Position numbers and translations under genes: made by a program
NCBI GenBank assembly: GCA_018398765.1
Contig: JAHBMJ010001381.1
Coordinates: forward strand, 1 to 27,500
Reading direction: 5' to 3'
DNA: 27,500 nucleotides
Source: Chromera velia
Lineage: Eukaryota > Sar > Chromeraceae
Notes under the pieces: model-generated
What the model saw: only the letters and a program-made list of their open reading frames with translations
Databases searched by the model: none
Told to the model about the DNA's origin: nothing
In this document: one piece after another, positions 19,827 to 27,296 of the stretch
How positions within the stretch are numbered: position 1 is the first letter of the stretch
How the letters are laid out: every line of letters begins with the position of its first letter

Positions 19827-20834
19827 TGTGTGTGTGTGTGCAGAATTCGTCCCTTCGGCTGGAGTACCGCTTATTTGGCAGCTCGGCTATTTCTCAGACC
19901 TCTTCAGGTATCTGTGCTCGGCAAAAGTTCCGACAGACACGCAGACGCCCTCATTCCCAGAGCAACTGCTGTGTTGATCTCCTGGACCTCGGCTTTCTCT
20001 TTTCTGTTCCTCTTTGCCTTGTTCTTTGGGGTGCTCTCCGAGGACACCCCCGAGATCAGTGAAGACATGGGGTTCTTGGAGATCCTGTCCGCCGTCGTTT
20101 CCACATTCACGGGGCGCACAATCCTGGCTGCGTTTCTGATCTACGGCCTCACCCTCCCTGTCAGCATGTTGACAGACTTCCTCCTGCGTCCCCGCACTCC
20201 CCAAGTGACAATGCTGAAGAACTTGAGTGAGAAGGCGAGACGGGGGGGGAGGGTCACGGTGGAGGACGCCAATTACTTCTGGGGGTCGAGGGTCTCCACC
20301 TGCAGGCCTCCAGAGGAAAAGGGAAGCTGTTGCTGTCTGAAGAGGGGGGCCTCTGAGAAGAAGGAGAAAGGGCGGCAAAGTCTCACCGCGAATGCCGTTC
20401 AATCTCTCCTCCCCTCCTCGCGTCGTAGGAGGGAAGCGGTGAACTCGCTGGTCGGATGGAGGAGGAAGAAAGTGGGTGAGGAAAGAGAAAAGCGTGTAGT
20501 TGAAGACGGCAGTTCGGAAATGTCGATTTACAGAGCCTCAAAGAAATGGGTTCTTCCAGAGAGCTACCGAGCCTGGTGGCTTTGGAGAAATCACCAGCGA
20601 ACCGTTGGGGGCATCTGTTTTTGCGTCTTTTGGATTCTCCTTTGTGCTTTCTATCTCGTTTGTTTCGCCCTGAACTACCCTGTCAGACCCGCAGACCTCG
20701 CACAGGTCGGCACCACGGTTCTGGGCCTCCTCATTATTCACGGCGTCATTCGGCCCCTTTTTCTTAGCGCAGGGCTCGGCGCTAGTCTGGTTCTCTTGCT
20801 TAGCGTCATGCAGCACCCAGGCACTGATTTGTGA
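8815..20834 (+). CDS. FG-GAP propeller / EGF / GPS-like / polycystin-1-like membrane protein
   Basis: Spliced model: 8815-8929, 9129-9653, 10411-10629, 10897-11112, 11782-11997, 12121-12360, 12629-12817, 13163-13198, 13504-13551, 13819-13953, 14413-14523, 14787-14953, 15076-15381, 15671-15923, 16184-16913, 17111-18119, 18549-19480, 19844-20834. These sum to 6438 nt, an exact multiple of three, with every junction GT-AG and phase-compatible, giving about 2145 residues. Order: weak signal peptide, seven FG-GAP blades (about 70-600), EGF modules (about 600-715), Ser/Thr-rich stalk (about 740-1070), GPS-like Cys box (about 1079-1110), TM1 (about 1150-1170), long cytosolic region (to about 1815), and TM2-TM5 (about 1856-2138). 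The C-terminal half resembles polycystin-1 TM1-TM5, where large loops separate TM1 from the TM2/TM3 and TM4/TM5 pairs. It should sit at a surface or ciliary-type membrane with the propeller outside. Least certain are the start, the end of the ninth exon, and whether 17111-18119 hides another intron. Confidence 0.75.
9722..10011. repeat. Intronic microsatellites (ATTC)n and (TCTG)n
   Basis: Within the second intron of the receptor-like gene: (ATTC)n at about 9722-9748 and (TCTG)n at about 9979-10011. The tetranucleotides are the same as those used in intergenic DNA of this window. Confidence 0.9.
11113..11781 (+). other. Intron of the receptor-like gene with GT-rich repeats
   Basis: Starts gtaggtaggtcagtcagt and contains a (GAGT/GAAT)n run at about 11176-11213. 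It ends gtttttgcag at 11781. No coding frame inside shows protein character. Confidence 0.7.
13163..13198 (+). CDS. 36-nt micro-exon completing FG-GAP blade seven
   Basis: After acctttactttcag-type sequence the segment reads GVNDFIVGAHKA and is followed by gtgagtctct. It restores exactly the second half of the DINKDGVND loop whose first half ends the previous exon at 12817 before gtaaggg. Its length is a multiple of three with phase 1 on both sides, so skipping it would keep the frame but remove half of a calcium loop. Confidence 0.75.
13199..13503 (+). other. Intron beginning with a (TC)n tract
   Basis: The donor gtgagtctct runs straight into (TC)n at 13204-13231, and the intron ends cttcatcttgcag at 13503. 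The repeat lies inside the 5' splice-site neighbourhood of the micro-exon. Confidence 0.7.
13819..14953 (+). other. EGF-like module exons
   Basis: Exon 13819-13953 encodes a calcium-binding EGF module: ADECTLGTHNC, then ATCTDTVNSFSCTC, then GYSGTGVAC, with the D-E-C start and six cysteines. Exon 14413-14523 encodes a six-cysteine module with wider spacing (VCTGESGCLEEWTC to DGICQC). Exon 14787-14953 starts DVDECALGTHVC, has ATC and YEC, then stops short at four cysteines and runs into an acidic Glu/Asp-rich linker, so it is a half module. Boundaries are phase 1 up to the last exon, which leaves in phase 0. These modules would form a stalk between the propeller and the membrane-proximal region. 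Confidence 0.8.
14302..14341. repeat. Intronic (TGTC)n microsatellite
   Basis: A (TCTG)n/(TTTG)n run in the intron between the first two EGF exons. It is followed by a duplicated 23-bp-class unit, agaagaaacatatagtc at about 14346-14362 and again at about 14378-14394. Confidence 0.85.
15076..16913 (+). other. Ser/Thr-rich stalk, GPS-like cysteine box and TM1
   Basis: Exons 15076-15381, 15671-15923 and 16184-16913 encode long Ser/Thr/Ala-rich helices (for example SLASTKAVADKISSTISN) resembling the GAIN/REJ-like juxtamembrane region of polycystin-1 and adhesion receptors. A run of five arginines encoded by cgt repeats (about 16601-16616) precedes a cysteine box: GGCSSFDGENDQW, SSLC, then GGGCECEG. 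The spacing C..W..C..C-x-C fits a GPS motif, but the HL(S/T) cleavage triplet is absent. A hydrophobic helix (LLWVVGALLGGFLLHIL) follows and the exon leaves in phase 2 at CTCAT|gtaggt. Confidence 0.6.
17111..19480 (+). other. Large cytosolic insert between TM1 and TM2
   Basis: Segments 17111-18119 and 18549-19480 encode about 650 residues without hydrophobic helices, rich in Arg, Glu and Ser. The polycystin-1 family carries a PLAT/LH2 domain at this position. I cannot see a clear PLAT signature, although the stretch ELYQTQIVSADGQSY is compatible with beta structure. The end TTCCTTCAG|gtgtgt at 18119 and the acceptor ctgcgcag ending 18548 join in phase 0. Between 17585 and 18000 the composition is odd (Pro/Arg/Ser-rich, pyrimidine tracts ending in ctttcag near 17680 and cccgcag near 17994). 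A small unspliced-looking intron may be hidden there. Confidence 0.5.
18143..18305. repeat. Intronic (TCTG/TCTA/TTTG)n microsatellite
   Basis: About 160 bp of TCTG, TCTA and TTTG units right after the donor at 18120. Read as protein it gives an artefactual Ser-Val-Cys-Leu repeat. Confidence 0.95.
19481..19843 (+). repeat. Intron packed with (TC)n, (CA)n and (TG)n repeats, ending at the splice acceptor
   Basis: After the donor gtacgtgggt the intron carries (TC)n and (TTTC)n at about 19540-19590, (TC)n at about 19630-19654, (CA)n-like sequence at about 19673-19702 and (TG)n at about 19793-19840. The last repeat runs directly into CAG|AATTCG. The usual pyrimidine tract is therefore replaced by UG repeats. 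Confidence 0.85.
19844..20834 (+). other. Polycystin-1-like TM2-TM5 exon
   Basis: The exon opens directly after a (TG)n tract and CAG. Four hydrophobic segments follow: VLISWTSAFSFLFLFALFF, ILAAFLIYGLTLPVSML ending in TDFLLRPRTP, GGICFCVFWILLCAFYLV, and a long VLGLLIIHGVIRPLFL helix. The pairing, the acidic loop between TM2 and TM3, the Pro in TM3 followed by basic residues, and the WWLWR lead before TM4 parallel the TM2-TM5 part of polycystin-1. The frame stops at TGA 20832-20834, before any channel-type TM6-TM11 or polycystin TOP domain. No further exon is evident in the AT-rich sequence downstream. Confidence 0.65.
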
Positions 20835-22490
20835 TTCTGCCTGAGAGAAGGTTTGAGTACAGAAGCTCCCGATTGGGACCGACTATTTTGATGATCGAAC
20901 TCTCTCTCAGCATGTCTGCACTGGGATCTGCCCATTATTTGTCCCTTTTTGCATCCCCACGGTCCATTCCATGACAAACCTACCTCTTCAGTGCCTCCAA
21001 GCTTTCATTAGCCACCAGACTGTCCTACTAAATAGAAATCCCTTCTGATAAAAAGAAAGCAAGACACTATTAAAAAGCTATACTAATTATAATTTTCAAA
21101 TTTTTAATATTCTGAGAGCACACCGCAGAAACACAGTGTTTCTTGTTACAATGTTTTGATGTATAAGTAAGACTAACAGTATATAAATAAGTTCAGAATA
21201 ATTAGAATAACTGGGCACGTATTTCATAATATGTGCCTATGATTTGTCCAGTATGATTATGTTAGATTATGCATACTATCTTTTCAATGCACTACTATAC
21301 TTTATGACGTGTAAGGATATGTAAAAACATGTTACAACGTATATTAAAGTATTTTGAAGTCTTGTATGAAGACTAATAATTTAAAGACTTTAAAGTTTTA
21401 CAGCCAGTTACAGCCAATAACCTACAATAACCGCTAGAGTCTTCAAATATGATGATTTGTATTAGGTTAAATTTATTATTGGATTGGCATTATAAAAAAA
21501 TATCTAATACTACAAAGGTAATCATTTATTCAATCAATCAATCAATCATAATTTTAAATTGATCAGTATTGATCAGTCAATCAACAAAAAAAAAATTAAT
21601 CAATTTGTATTAATTCATACGCTTTTTAATTCGATCCTTTTTAATAATTTAATATAATTTATAAGTATCTGACAGTATGTATTTTAACGTGTTGTTTTTA
21701 TTAGTTTTCAATATAGTTTTGGATCAGTTCTTATACACAGTTGCCTACAGTAGCCTTCTTCTTCAGGAGTTTGTATGGCGGCCACACACCCATGGATACA
21801 TCATAATATATCGAATGAGAATATTTTGCATGTGTGTATGGGGAATATTTTGTGTGTATGAAATTGATGATTGAGGGTTTTGTTATGTATGCCGCATCCC
21901 CATATATGAGGGGTAGATCTATGTGTATGAAATTGTGTGTGTTGCCCTCACGCCCCCCCCCCACTCAATGGTGCATGCGGCGCTAACCAAGTCACTGAGC
22001 ATATGCTACGAAACCTAAAAAGCCGGCTTTTCCCGGGAGCTCTCAGGAGCGCTGAGGAGAACTAGAAATAAAAATTCAAGGCACTAACATAAAAGGTGAA
22101 TTGATTAAGTGCCACCCTGTGTACACAGCTAAATATTAATATAGCTTGGTTAGTAGTTTAGCTCGGTCGCTAAAAAGTTTAGATACAGTAGCACTCGGAT
22201 AGAAGGAGTGATGATCAGCCGCTCCTAACGGAAAAGGCAAGGTCGTGGAAAGACTTGAAGAGCTCATAGGTGGTTGAGGTCGAGGGTTTAGAAGGTTTTG
22301 ATGTAGGTTTTAAATTATATTTTGGTCGGCTTACTACTTAAGAACCGTTAGTTCAGATCAGATAGAAGTCTTTACATACATAAACTTTGGTTTTACTATT
22401 TGTATTACTCTTTATTCTTCAAAGAGTCTACTTGATTATTGATAAAGTTCTATCCCAGATTTTCAATTATTTGTATTATGAAAAGCGAGT
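20835..22490. other. AT-rich intergenic island without recognisable genes
   Basis: After about 21040 the composition changes sharply from GC-rich coding sequence to AT-rich sequence lasting to about 22490, with a more mixed patch at 21950-22070. Short repeats occur: ttacagcca twice near 21400-21415, (TCAA)n near 21530-21550, and a tgtgtatgaaattg word at about 21851 and 21920. I see no splice-bounded exon, RNA gene or transposon terminus. Confidence 0.5.
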
Positions 22491-22759
22491 CTTGAGGAAA
22501 CCGCAAGGACAAGACCATGCTGACAGGTGGACTGCTAGGCGCTGCCAAGCGGCCTCCAGGCAAGCTGATTCACTGAATACTAATCGATGAATGCAAACAC
22601 AGACGCAAGCATGCACACAGCATGCAGACATACAGACAGCACTGTCACTCAAGTACAAAGAAAGACCAACGTGTATAAGCGTATGCATGATGCAGACAGA
22701 CTGAGAGGCTGGAAGACAGGTAAAGACGCAGGCAGGCAGGCTGACCGGCCGGAGTAAGC

Positions 22760-23155
22760 AGACAGAGCCGTGCGTATTTATCTATCCACCCATCAATCTA
22801 TCGATCCACCCATCCGATCCTCCATCCATCCATCCATGCATGCATCCATCTATCCATCCACTCATTCATCAATGCATCCATCCATTCATTCATTCACCCA
22901 TTCACTCATCCATCCATCATTTATGCATGTCTATCTGACTGCCTAACTGACTGCACGACTGTCTGCATGGCAGTGCTTGCATGCGTGGGTGCATGACTGA
23001 CTGCCTGCCTGCCTCACTCACTCACTCACTCTTGATCACTCTCCGTCACTCTCACTCTCACTCTCTCACTGTCACCCATTCACTCCCATATACACACACA
23101 TATACACACACATACACACACACATACACACACATATATACACACACACACACAC

Positions 23156-23195
<40 letters not shown>
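22760..23195. repeat. Compound microsatellite: (CATC)n, (CACT)n, (CA)n, (GA)n
   Basis: In order: (CATC)n at about 22780-22925, (CTCA)n/(TCAC)n at about 23010-23075, (CA)n interrupted by TATA at about 23086-23158, and a pure (GA)n at 23161-23194. The preceding 22560-22760 is rich in gacag and gcatgca words. Open frames across it are repeat artefacts. Confidence 0.95.
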
Positions 23196-23197
<2 letters not shown>

Positions 23198-23199
23198 CG

Positions 23200-24089
23200 G
23201 GTCCAATCTTTGCCGTCTTTAGCCGTCTTTGTTTTCTTCTGCCGTCCCCGCCGTGTGCTAGGCCGTGTGCAAGTCACTCTCTACTTACCATGCCCTTCTC
23301 TACATCACGTCTGTCTGCTGAGTTCCCTTCATTTTCCTCTCTTTCTTCCTGTCCTCCCCTACCTGTAGGCATAACGCATGTATACAGTAAAAAGATGACC
23401 TGTGGCCGTCAATGAAGATGCAATAGCGGAGATGGTCAGTCTGCATCATGACGATCTTTTGCTTCATAGAGATACGTCTGTCGGGTGGAAAATCAAAGTA
23501 AAGACGCATGAAGATATCTTTGGCTGGTTTTGAACCGACTTGTATGGTATTCTTCCAGGTGGCCTTATGCCTCTGTCTGTCTGGCTGTGAGCGTCACTGA
23601 GCTCCCTGGCCGTCTCCCTTCCGACTGACCTCTCTGCCATAGGACGAAGGGGTTAAACTTTCCGGTCCCACCCTATACTAACACAAGTAAGGCTAGAGGG
23701 CGGATGAAAAGTGAGAGATCCCCTATAAAAGAGGCAACCCGACAGGCTACGCTCCGACTTTTTGTCTGACTTTCTTGCCTCTGACTTTTTTTTGGCATTC
23801 TTAAGTACTATAGTGTTCAATCATGTCTGCTGATACTCCCCAACATGTCTGCCGATAACTTTGACACCCTCTGCCTCACTCCAACTTTGTGACCCACATG
23901 ACTTGATGCACAACTGTCTGATGGCTTCTTTGCCGTCTCTCTCTGTCTTTTTTTGGACTGACCATTGCTTTCCTAAAGCAGAGTTTCTCAGTAGTTGGAC
24001 TTGTGCATATACGTGTGTCTGCAGGTATTAAGCACAGACAGAGAGAAGCGTCAGAGTGTGAAGCGCTGTGGGTGTCAAGAAAGGACCTA
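23200..24089. other. Non-coding sequence with a TATA-like word
   Basis: No protein feature is seen. A consensus-like ctataaaag lies at 23723-23731 on the plus strand, followed by repeated tctgacttt words near 23757-23790. It could be the promoter of an LTR or of an unrecognised transcript, but I found no matching second LTR copy in the window. Confidence 0.3.
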
Positions 24090-24712
24090 ATAGATCCACA
24101 TGGTTGGGGTAGATTCTAATATGAAAATAACCGTCTTGTAGATCGCACTTTGCCATATACGACCCGGGTTTAAGACCCCTTAACCCATGTCGAATCGACG
24201 ATAACCCTATCACCGTGTCTTGGGTGGCATCGTTTATATCTGAGGCCGTCATATCAATAATGATCCTTGGCTGTCCTGATTGTTTTGGCACCGCTCCAAT
24301 CGGTAATACAATGTGTAGTTTTCTCTCACACCTCTCAATAATGCCTTCTCTTTCCAGTCTTTCCAACTCTTGTTTCACTTTGCTCCCAAAGTCAAAGAGG
24401 GATGTATAGTTTTTCAACATAGTCTCCGACGGCCAAATCTTTAGTGAGATTTTGAACCTCTCTCCCAACTTTTGTACCACCGTAGCATCCATGCCTAACT
24501 CAACCATGACTTTTGGTTTTAATGCTGGACCTTTGTCCCATTTTGCTACGGCTGGCCATCCCAGTGGAGTCCCTACCAGTGGGCTCAGTACTACCCATTT
24601 TCCTAACTGCATCGGCCATTTTCCTTCTAATATTGGTAATGGATTACCTTTCTGCGTGAAGGTAACGTCTCCTTCTTTCCATGCTTCTGCTACCTGTGCC
24701 AATGCCGTCGCT
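24090..24712 (-). pseudogene. Reverse transcriptase fragment of a retroelement
   Basis: The minus-strand frame contains reverse-transcriptase landmarks in order: VKQELERLEREGIIERC, then LPIGAVPKQSGQPRIIIDM (finger-region Arg and Asp), LSSIRHGLRGLKPGS, and MAKCDLQDGYFHIRI with the first catalytic Asp of the palm, then NHVDLLG. It then loses similarity and stops near 24028, before the YxDD box, so the catalytic core is incomplete. The frame opens after a TAA near 24713 with no ATG at the expected place. The phrase 'DL.DGYFHI.I.P.H..LLG' is nearest to Ty3/DIRS-type elements. I cannot separate those two from sequence reading alone. Confidence 0.8.
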
Positions 24713-25026
24713 TACGCTGTATACACTCATTCACCAATCAATTTCCGTTTAGTGTATGGACATTTAGCAACATTTTAGTAACCTAACCTAACCTCTAACC
24801 GGTTTTCTCCCCCTTTTTTAACCTACTATAACTCATCACGACTAATAAAACCCAGAATTAATTTGTACACACCTGTACGTATGCCAACCAATCAACCTAT
24901 ATACCGAATTTCCTGAATATCGTTCGCTTTGAAAGCTTAATTTAGCGTTTATGTAATAATACTCAATGGTCATTACCCTTTTACCATGCATAATCATATG
25001 AAGCCCTCGCTCCGCCACGCTGATTT
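24713..25026. other. AT-rich segment interrupting the retroelement pol region
   Basis: Between two pol-like frames on the minus strand lies about 310 bp of AT-rich sequence with no frame. It could be an intron (an acceptor-like ttggcacag precedes the RT frame on the minus strand), an insertion, or decayed sequence. A short taacctaacctaacc word occurs at about 24779-24794. Confidence 0.35.
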
Positions 25027-25389
25027 TCAAGCTTTTTCTGTTGCTACACCCTGTTTGCCTCTGTAGAAAGCCTCATTAAAACCTCCGGCCAGCCTGAAAC
25101 CTAACCTCTCACATACCTTTGCGGCCTCTGCATCGATACCTAAGTGATTGTACACCTGTTCTGCCTCTTTCTTCTCCATGCGAAGGGATCGACAGTTGTG
25201 AACGATCGACGTGCCACCGCTTGCCCTTGAGCTGCGCCTTGGTGATAACAAGCCATAACACACCTCGATCATCATCTCACTGCTCTCACCTCTTTGGCAT
25301 CTGTCTCTCTCAAACAGATCCAATCGATCGGAAAGCCTCTTGGCTGCTCCTGTCAATGGTTTCCCTCTCGTCGATCCGCCCTCCTCCAT
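25027..25389 (-). pseudogene. Pol-like N-terminal fragment of the retroelement
   Basis: A minus-strand frame of 120 codons beginning at an ATG, with a regular helical composition (for example EAEQVYNHLGIDAEAAKVC and LGFRLAGGFNEAFYRGKQG). It lies between the gag-like and RT fragments in the same orientation. I assign it to the element by position and composition, not by a diagnostic motif. Confidence 0.35.
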
Positions 25390-25793
25390 TTGACTCTGAT
25401 GTCCTCTTTACCTTCCATACACCTAAGCGCCCTTGCTTTGCTCTTTCCTTAAACCCTTCTGGGCACACAACGGCCCTAGAAAGCCTCAATGACTCAATTA
25501 CTACCTGCCTGACCCAATACACTTCCTTTACGCAAAGGCCGCGCTTCCCACTGTTTTTTTTTCTTACCCATGCCTCCCTATTCCCCAAACAGAGGGAAAT
25601 GACGCAACACACACACTACGAGGTCGTGCCACGCACTCAAGTTTCTTGGCACCCCCTTAGGTATCCTCCCCACATACCGTTCGACTTCTCCTGCAACACC
25701 ACATAGCCCAAACACCTGTACAGCTACATTTTATGCATCTTCACAACTCAACTCATTCCATTTCTTCCCTCACACCTGCTTGATCCCCCTTAT
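25390..25793. other. Decayed internal region of the retroelement
   Basis: Minus-strand frames here are short and show no known motif. Position suggests this is the former junction between the gag-like and pol-like parts. Confidence 0.3.
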
Positions 25794-25997
25794 TCACCTG
25801 GGGGCCCTTCCCTGGCCTCCCTCACGGAAAGCCTGATCTCTTGCCTTTGCTGCTTCATAGAGATTCGCTTCTTTCGACCCGGGGCCCTTTGCCTCGGCGT
25901 CCTTCCTGAGGAGGCAATCTTCAGGCCCATGAATGGCGAACCTTCCCTCCTGTTTGGGGATTCGCTTACCTGCGAACATACAGGGCCTACAGTAGGT
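25794..25997 (-). pseudogene. Zinc-knuckle-like fragment of the retroelement
   Basis: The minus-strand frame reads YCRPCMFAGK, later RFAIHGPEDCLL, then a charged helix and a stop at 25794. The arrangement C-x2-C-x15-H-x4-C is reminiscent of retroelement zinc knuckles that close a gag-like protein, although the spacing is longer than the classical CCHC. The fragment lies between the gag-like and pol-like parts in the same orientation. Confidence 0.35.
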
Positions 25998-26213
25998 TGA
26001 TGGCCTCGCTCATTGTTGGCTGGTGAATAGAACACCTCCACCCCCTTGAGGAAATACACTGCCCGTGCCACCCATTCTGTGGCCCCCCCAGTTTCCTCCC
26101 AACCCAAACCCCCCTGGTTGATTCCTCCATGCTGCTGCCCCCTATGTTTATCTGCCAACCCCTTACAAGCCGGCTATGCGATCTTTCAGCTCGAAAATCG
26201 CTTCTTATGCTTC

Positions 26214-26457
26214 AACCTCCCTGAACCTAACTACTACTTGAAAGTTCAGGCCGTATTTTTAGATAAGCTTGAAAGTCTGCGCCGTAGACGCGGATCATTT
26301 ATGATGTCTTGAAAGCCAAAGCCGCATATCTGGACGGTGTCTTGATCGTCTACGCCACAGGTAGCCGCAGGCGTGGACGGTCTCTTAAAAAAAGATGCCG
26401 CAGATAGAGATGATCTTAATTATATTTTTTCAAGTGGCACTTAGGTTCAGGGAGGTT
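26214..26457. mobile_element. Candidate second MITE with inverted termini
   Basis: The left end aacctccctgaacctaa (26214-26230) and the right end ttaggttcagggaggtt (26441-26457) are exact reverse complements over 17 bp. After a five-base mismatch zone the match resumes (acttgaaa at 26236-26243 against ttttcaag-type sequence at 26428-26435). The flanks tatgcttc (26206-26213) and catacttc (26458-26465) agree at six of eight bases, which could be an aged target duplication. The interior has related GC-containing words (gccgtagacgcgg, gtctacgccac, ccgcaggcgtgg) and no coding capacity. Confidence 0.5.
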
Positions 26458-27296
26458 CATACTTCTAGCAACAGCGGTGTTACAAGGTCTGACAGGTGGG
26501 GCAGCCTCCTTTGTTTTTCCGCTTGGGCATCCAGTTCCTTTCCCAAGCACACCACTATGTGTCTCTGCATGCGCTCTTGCCCTTTACACCCTTTGACGGC
26601 CCCAATGAACTTCGTAACCGCCTTTGCTTGGATCACCTTCCTTTTTGCCCTCTCCTTATCCCCTGACCTGAGAGAGGACAATGCTTCATTGACAAGTCTT
26701 GTTTTGAGAGCTGTTTGGCTCTCGATGAGCGTTTTGATATTCTCTTTCCACCATAATCTTTTTTTCTGCCCCTCCTTTTCCCTCTACGGCCTCGGGATGT
26801 GCGCGACCACCGCGGCTGTCGTTTGGTCCCGTAGCAGTATCGCGTTCCCATCCTCCTCGGGATGTGTCCGCAATATGAGGGTGTCCAACGCCGTCATTGC
26901 TCTATGGATCTCTCTACTGCTCATCATTCCCCCCCCCCCTAAACTACCTCTCTACCCATGCTGACCTTGGTCGATCTTGTCACGGCTGTCGTTGTCCTCG
27001 TTCGGGTAGTGGTCCTTGTCGTCAACCTCATCTCCACTGCTGCCTCCGTCATGATCAGAGGCGCTCCCCTGGCCACTAAGTCTTTCTGACCCCTCATCTC
27101 TTCTACCTTGCTCCGTAGCGGCACCTCTCCATATCAGACTGATCCTCTTCCTCTGAGGAAGGACAAACTCTTCGTTCCCCACTTCCTCCTTCTCGTCTGA
27201 CCCCCAGTCTCGATCCCGGGGTGCCGCTACTACCCGGCGACTGCTACTAGTGCCGCACTCACCACTGACTCTCGCTGCTGGGGTGCCTCGATCCAT
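26457..27296 (-). pseudogene. Gag-like open frame with two internal TAG codons
   Basis: From ATG 27296 the minus-strand frame spans 280 codons to a TGA at 26457-26459, interrupted only by TAG at 26954-26952 and TAG at 26786-26784. The first part is acidic and disordered (GSDEKEEVGNEE, then DEVDDKDHYPNED). The later parts are helical and basic (MMSSREIHRAMTALDTLILR, then REKEGQKKRLWW and KVIQAKAVTKFIGAVKG). This acidic-then-basic helical composition upstream of an RT fits a gag-like protein, but no diagnostic gag motif is present. An 11-base G run (plus-strand C at 26929-26939) separates the first two parts, so indels there are likely. Confidence 0.5.

Larger units (their letters stand above)
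24028..27296 (-). mobile_element. Decayed retroelement (gag-like to truncated RT)
   Basis: All fragments have the same orientation and a normal gag-then-pol order: gag-like frame, zinc-knuckle-like fragment, pol-like fragment and truncated reverse transcriptase. RNase H, integrase and tyrosine recombinase are not seen, and no long terminal repeats or split direct repeats were found in the window. The interior holds a MITE-like insertion at 26214-26457. It is an old, non-functional copy. Confidence 0.6.

Noticed and set aside
22981-23415. Thr/His/Tyr and Arg/Glu repeat open frame
   Set aside because: It is the translation of (CA)n and (GA)n tracts, with no protein character.
23640-24000. Left LTR of the retroelement, suggested by a TATA-like word at 23723
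   Set aside because: No matching copy was found near 27300-27500, and the window ends before the element's other boundary. It is left as a low-confidence promoter-like word.
24779-24800. Telomere-like taacctaacctaacc word
   Set aside because: Only about three degenerate units occur, far too short for a telomere or a clear interstitial telomeric array.
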